NCBI GenBank assembly: GCA_036824465.1
Contig: DAITAC010000083.1
Location: 1 to 17,547 of the forward strand
Length of the DNA: 17,547 nucleotides
Origin: JAKOQB01 sp036824465
GTDB lineage: Bacteria; Pseudomonadota; Gammaproteobacteria; Burkholderiales; Burkholderiaceae_F
Direction of reading: 5' to 3'
Shown: positions 15,935 through 17,547 of the stretch, piece after piece
Numbering within the stretch: position 1 is the first letter of the stretch
Layout: each line of letters opens with the position of its first letter
Position numbers and translations under genes: made by a program
The notes under the pieces: model-generated
Told to the model about the DNA's origin: nothing
What the model saw: the letters and a program-made list of their open reading frames with translations, nothing else
Database searches by the model: none

Positions 15935-16126
15935 CTAATCGGTCTTGTTCTGGTAGACGTATGCCTGCTGCGGCACGTTCGATGCCTGCCAGCGCTTGAG
16001 CTCATCGAGGTCGAGCTGCTTGTCCCAGAAGATCGCGCGGCCCTCGCGCTGCTTGCGCTCGAGGTCGGGTTTCTTGTCCTTCAGTTCGCGAATGAAACGG
16101 GTGATGTCGGATTCGTAGGCGGCCAT
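15935..16126 (-). CDS. DUF3460 family small protein
   Basis: A 63-residue soluble protein with the DUF3460 pattern: MAAYESDITRFIRELK, then KPDLERKQREGRAIFWDKQLDLDELKRW (28 residues, shown here only as landmarks RAIFWDK and DLDELKRW) and a VPQQAYVYQ tail. The function is unknown; in betaproteobacteria it sits next to scpA as here. The start at 16126 gives the family length. A TACAAT hexamer lies 38 bp upstream. The gene probably leads the scpA operon. Confidence 0.9.
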   Translation of the reverse strand: MAAYESDITRFIRELKDKKPDLERKQREGRAIFWDKQLDLDELKRWQASNVPQQAYVYQNKTD

Positions 16127-16164
16127 GGGTGCTGCGCGGGATTGGATCGAAAACGCGAGGCGGC

Positions 16165-16170
16165 ATTGTA
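16165..16170 (-). promoter_or_regulatory. Candidate -10 element of the DUF3460-scpA operon
   Basis: TACAAT on the minus strand (16170-16165) matches the sigma-70 -10 consensus at 5 of 6 positions and is 38 bp upstream of the DUF3460 ATG. The expected -35 position has no good match, so the call rests on the -10 and location only. Confidence 0.35.
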
Positions 16171-16491
16171 CGGCCGAGGAGGGGTCGATCTGCCGCGAAG
16201 CGGTCGCTGGCCGCGTTGTGTGCGCGCGATCGGCGCAGATTTGCACTTGCGCCTTGCCGAGCGGCTCGAACCAGTCCTGCGTCACCAAAGAGTACGCAAC
16301 GTCGACAACCCTCGGTCGCAAGTCACCGAATAGATCTGGAGCGGTCTTGTTTCGCGCGTTAACGACGTCGCGCGCTTACGAATTGAAGGTTCGATCAGAA
16401 ATGGCGGGAATCGGCCATCAGGAGTCATAGCGTCTATGTCGCCATAGCGGACACCCAGTCCCGAGACGACACGGCGATCATGAACCCGCAT

Positions 16492-16508
16492 TGGGGCGTT
16501 GCGCCCCA
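16492..16508 (-). terminator. Hairpin downstream of the TerB-like gene
   Basis: TGGGGCG (16492-16498) and CGCCCCA (16502-16508) form a perfect 7-bp stem with a 3-base loop, 59 bp after the stop of the minus-strand TerB-like gene. No T-run follows on that strand, so a terminator role is only possible. Confidence 0.35.
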
Positions 16509-16567
16509 TATGCCGGTCCGCCAGCCCACCGACCCGCAGCGCGGAAGGTTCAGGCAAGTCGAGCCGA

Positions 16568-16984
16568 TCAGTTCCGGGACGACGACCGAAACATCTCATG
16601 GTGCAAGCCCCAATGCTCGACGGCGGCGACGAGCACGATCGATTCGCCCTCTGCGACATGCGCGTCGGCTTCTGCAAGTTCGACGCACAAGCGCAGCAAC
16701 TTCAGCCGCAGCGCGGGGTCTTGTATCTCGCCCATCAGGTCCGCCAGCGTGCGTTCGTCCACTGGGCAGACATCGGCCCATTTCAACTGGTCGCTCGAAA
16801 GCAAGTCTTCGCAGAAAGTGTCCAGCAGCGCATGCAGCTCAGGCCGCGCCAGTCCCAACTGCTCATGCACGGCGAGGCGGTCGAGCCACTCGATCTCCGC
16901 CACACCGATGTCGCCGTCGGCCACCACCGTCAGCGCGACGATGCGGGCGGCCGCTTGCGGGCTGTTCGTGGGATAGATGCGCAT
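16568..16984 (-). CDS. TerB-like (TerB/DjlA N-terminal fold) protein
   Basis: A 138-residue, all-helical cytoplasmic protein of the TerB family. The pattern ARIVALTVVADGDIGVAEIEWLDRL near the N-terminus and LLRLCVELAEADAHVAEGESIVL near the C-terminus (only landmarks VADGDI and AEADAHVAEGES shown as key) is the pair of acidic turn motifs of this fold, which may bind metal. The same fold is found in tellurite-resistance TerB and before the J domain of DjlA; there is no J domain here. The ATG at 16984 has AAAGGGGG upstream. It follows the zinc-ribbon gene by 33 bp in what looks like one operon. The function is unknown; tellurite resistance should not be assumed. Confidence 0.75.
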   Translation of the reverse strand: MRIYPTNSPQAAARIVALTVVADGDIGVAEIEWLDRLAVHEQLGLARPELHALLDTFCEDLLSSDQLKWADVCPVDERTLADLMGEIQDPALRLKLLRLCVELAEADAHVAEGESIVLVAAVEHWGLHHEMFRSSSRN

Positions 16985-17017
16985 GATGGTGCCCCCTTTG
17001 GTGCTATCAGTCCTGGG

Positions 17018-17284
17018 TCAATCGAAGATGTTGCTAAGCCAGGACTTGTTGCGGCTGCCCTGCGGACCTCGACGGTGGTCGTAGTCGGAGTCCGCAAACT
17101 GGGGCTGTGATCGGGCGGCCGCGCTGCTGGCTGGGGCCGGTGCCATCGTGGCCGAGCGCTCGATCAGCTTGTCGAGTTCGCCGCGGTCCAGCCACACGCC
17201 CCGGCATTGCGGGCAGTAGTCGATCTCGACGCCCTGGCGATCGCTCATGACGAGTGCGGTGTCGGTGCAGGTGGGGCATTTCAT
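17018..17284 (-). CDS. zf-TFIIB zinc-ribbon protein
   Basis: An 88-residue protein with a TFIIB-type zinc ribbon at the N-terminus: C3-P-T-C6 and C24-P-Q-C27 followed by RGVWLDRGELDKLI, the hallmark of the zf-TFIIB family. A disordered Ala/Pro/Ser-rich middle leads to a conserved-looking end NKSWLSNIFD. The ATG at 17284 has AGGAGC 8 bp upstream. A second in-frame ATG at 17308 overlaps the upstream stop as ATGA and would add eight residues (MNPHQEHT); it has no good ribosome site. The biochemical role of these short proteins is not known. Confidence 0.88.
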   Translation of the reverse strand: MKCPTCTDTALVMSDRQGVEIDYCPQCRGVWLDRGELDKLIERSATMAPAPASSAAARSQPQFADSDYDHRRGPQGSRNKSWLSNIFD

Positions 17285-17304
17285 GGTGTGCTCCTGGTGA
17301 GGGT

Positions 17305-17547
17305 TCATTCATCCGAGCTGCCGAAGCCGAACAGGCTCAGCAGACTCGTGAACAGGTTGAAGATCGAGACGTACAGCCCCACGGTAGCCAGCACATAGTT
17401 GGTTTCGCCGCCGTTGACGATGCGGCTGGTCTCGAACAGGATCAGGCCGGCCGACAGCAGCGCGACCATCGCGGCCACGGCCAGGCCCAGCGCAGGCATC
17501 TGCAGGAACACCGCGCCCAGGCCCGCGATCAGCGCGATGACCATGCC
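17305..17547 (-). CDS. Bax inhibitor-1/YccA family membrane protein, C-terminal fragment
   Basis: The last 80 residues of an inner-membrane protein that continues past the right edge. Two hydrophobic helices are visible, then SAGLILFETSRIVNGGETNY and ATVGLYVSIFNLFTSLLSLFG, ending in an acidic tail. The GGETNY-ATVSLYVS pattern is the end of YccA/Bax inhibitor-1 proteins; Escherichia coli YccA binds and restrains the FtsH protease. Which branch of the family this is cannot be settled from the fragment. It is followed after 20 bp by the zinc-ribbon gene. Confidence 0.9.
   Translation of the reverse strand, partial: GMVIALIAGLGAVFLQMPALGLAVAAMVALLSAGLILFETSRIVNGGETNYVLATVGLYVSIFNLFTSLLSLFGFGSSDE

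Larger units (their letters stand above)
16127..16567. other. 441-bp spacer between the DUF3460 and TerB-like genes
   Basis: No convincing gene was found. Reading frames exist on both strands but none has a recognisable family, ribosome site or sensible composition. The spacer holds the presumed DUF3460-scpA promoter near its left end, three alternating CATAG/CTATG arms at 16426-16447, and a 7-bp hairpin at 16492-16508. Confidence 0.6.

Noticed and set aside
16282..16677. 131-codon minus-strand frame in the 441-bp spacer
   Set aside because: It overlaps the TerB-like gene, has no recognisable family or ribosome site and an Arg/Cys/Ser-rich composition typical of a shadow frame.

Overview
The window reads as an ordinary chromosomal segment of a GC-rich betaproteobacterium, most likely Burkholderiales. 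The evidence is the gene order recN-nadK / hrcA-hemH close to grpE-dnaK-dnaJ, the presence of a DUF3460 gene abutting scpA, and the sequences of NadK, HrcA and the glycine-zipper protein. I see no rRNA, tRNA, CRISPR array, insertion sequence or phage genes.

Layout. Positions 1-1052 (minus) hold the start of recN and all of nadK. A 69-bp divergent spacer leads to hrcA, hemH and an ArsN2-like acetyltransferase (plus, to 3713). Positions 3699-6050 (minus) hold a small single-pass membrane protein, a glycine-zipper envelope protein and a secreted alpha/beta hydrolase. Positions 6151-10637 (plus) form the Hsp70 operon grpE-dnaK-TMEM175-dnaJ. A 317-bp spacer with a duplicated hairpin block follows, then a BaiN/HI0933-type flavoprotein (plus, to 12166). 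It converges, with only 3 bp between stop codons, on a minus-strand operon read as DUF3460, scpA, tauE-like, prolyl oligopeptidase (16126 down to 12170). A 441-bp gene-poor spacer separates this from a second minus-strand cluster read as yccA-like, zf-TFIIB protein, TerB-like (17547 down to 16568).

How the parts fit. The centre of the window is protein quality control. HrcA is a heat-shock repressor, GrpE/DnaK/DnaJ are the Hsp70 machine, and a YccA-like protein (family of FtsH modulators) lies at the right edge. No canonical CIRCE operator is visible near any of these genes; instead a good sigma-32-type promoter precedes grpE. The leaders of grpE and dnaK can each form a small hairpin in which four U residues plus C pair with the ribosome binding site, resembling fourU RNA thermometers. 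The ribosome binding site of the TMEM175 gene can also be masked, at the base of a long hairpin after dnaK.

The most unusual points are the predicted TMEM175-type potassium channel gene placed between dnaK and dnaJ and overlapping dnaJ by 4 bp, the repeated masking of ribosome binding sites in that operon, and the 84-bp duplication carrying the last codons of dnaJ and several three-base-loop hairpins. All structural RNA claims come from hand pairing and have not been computed.
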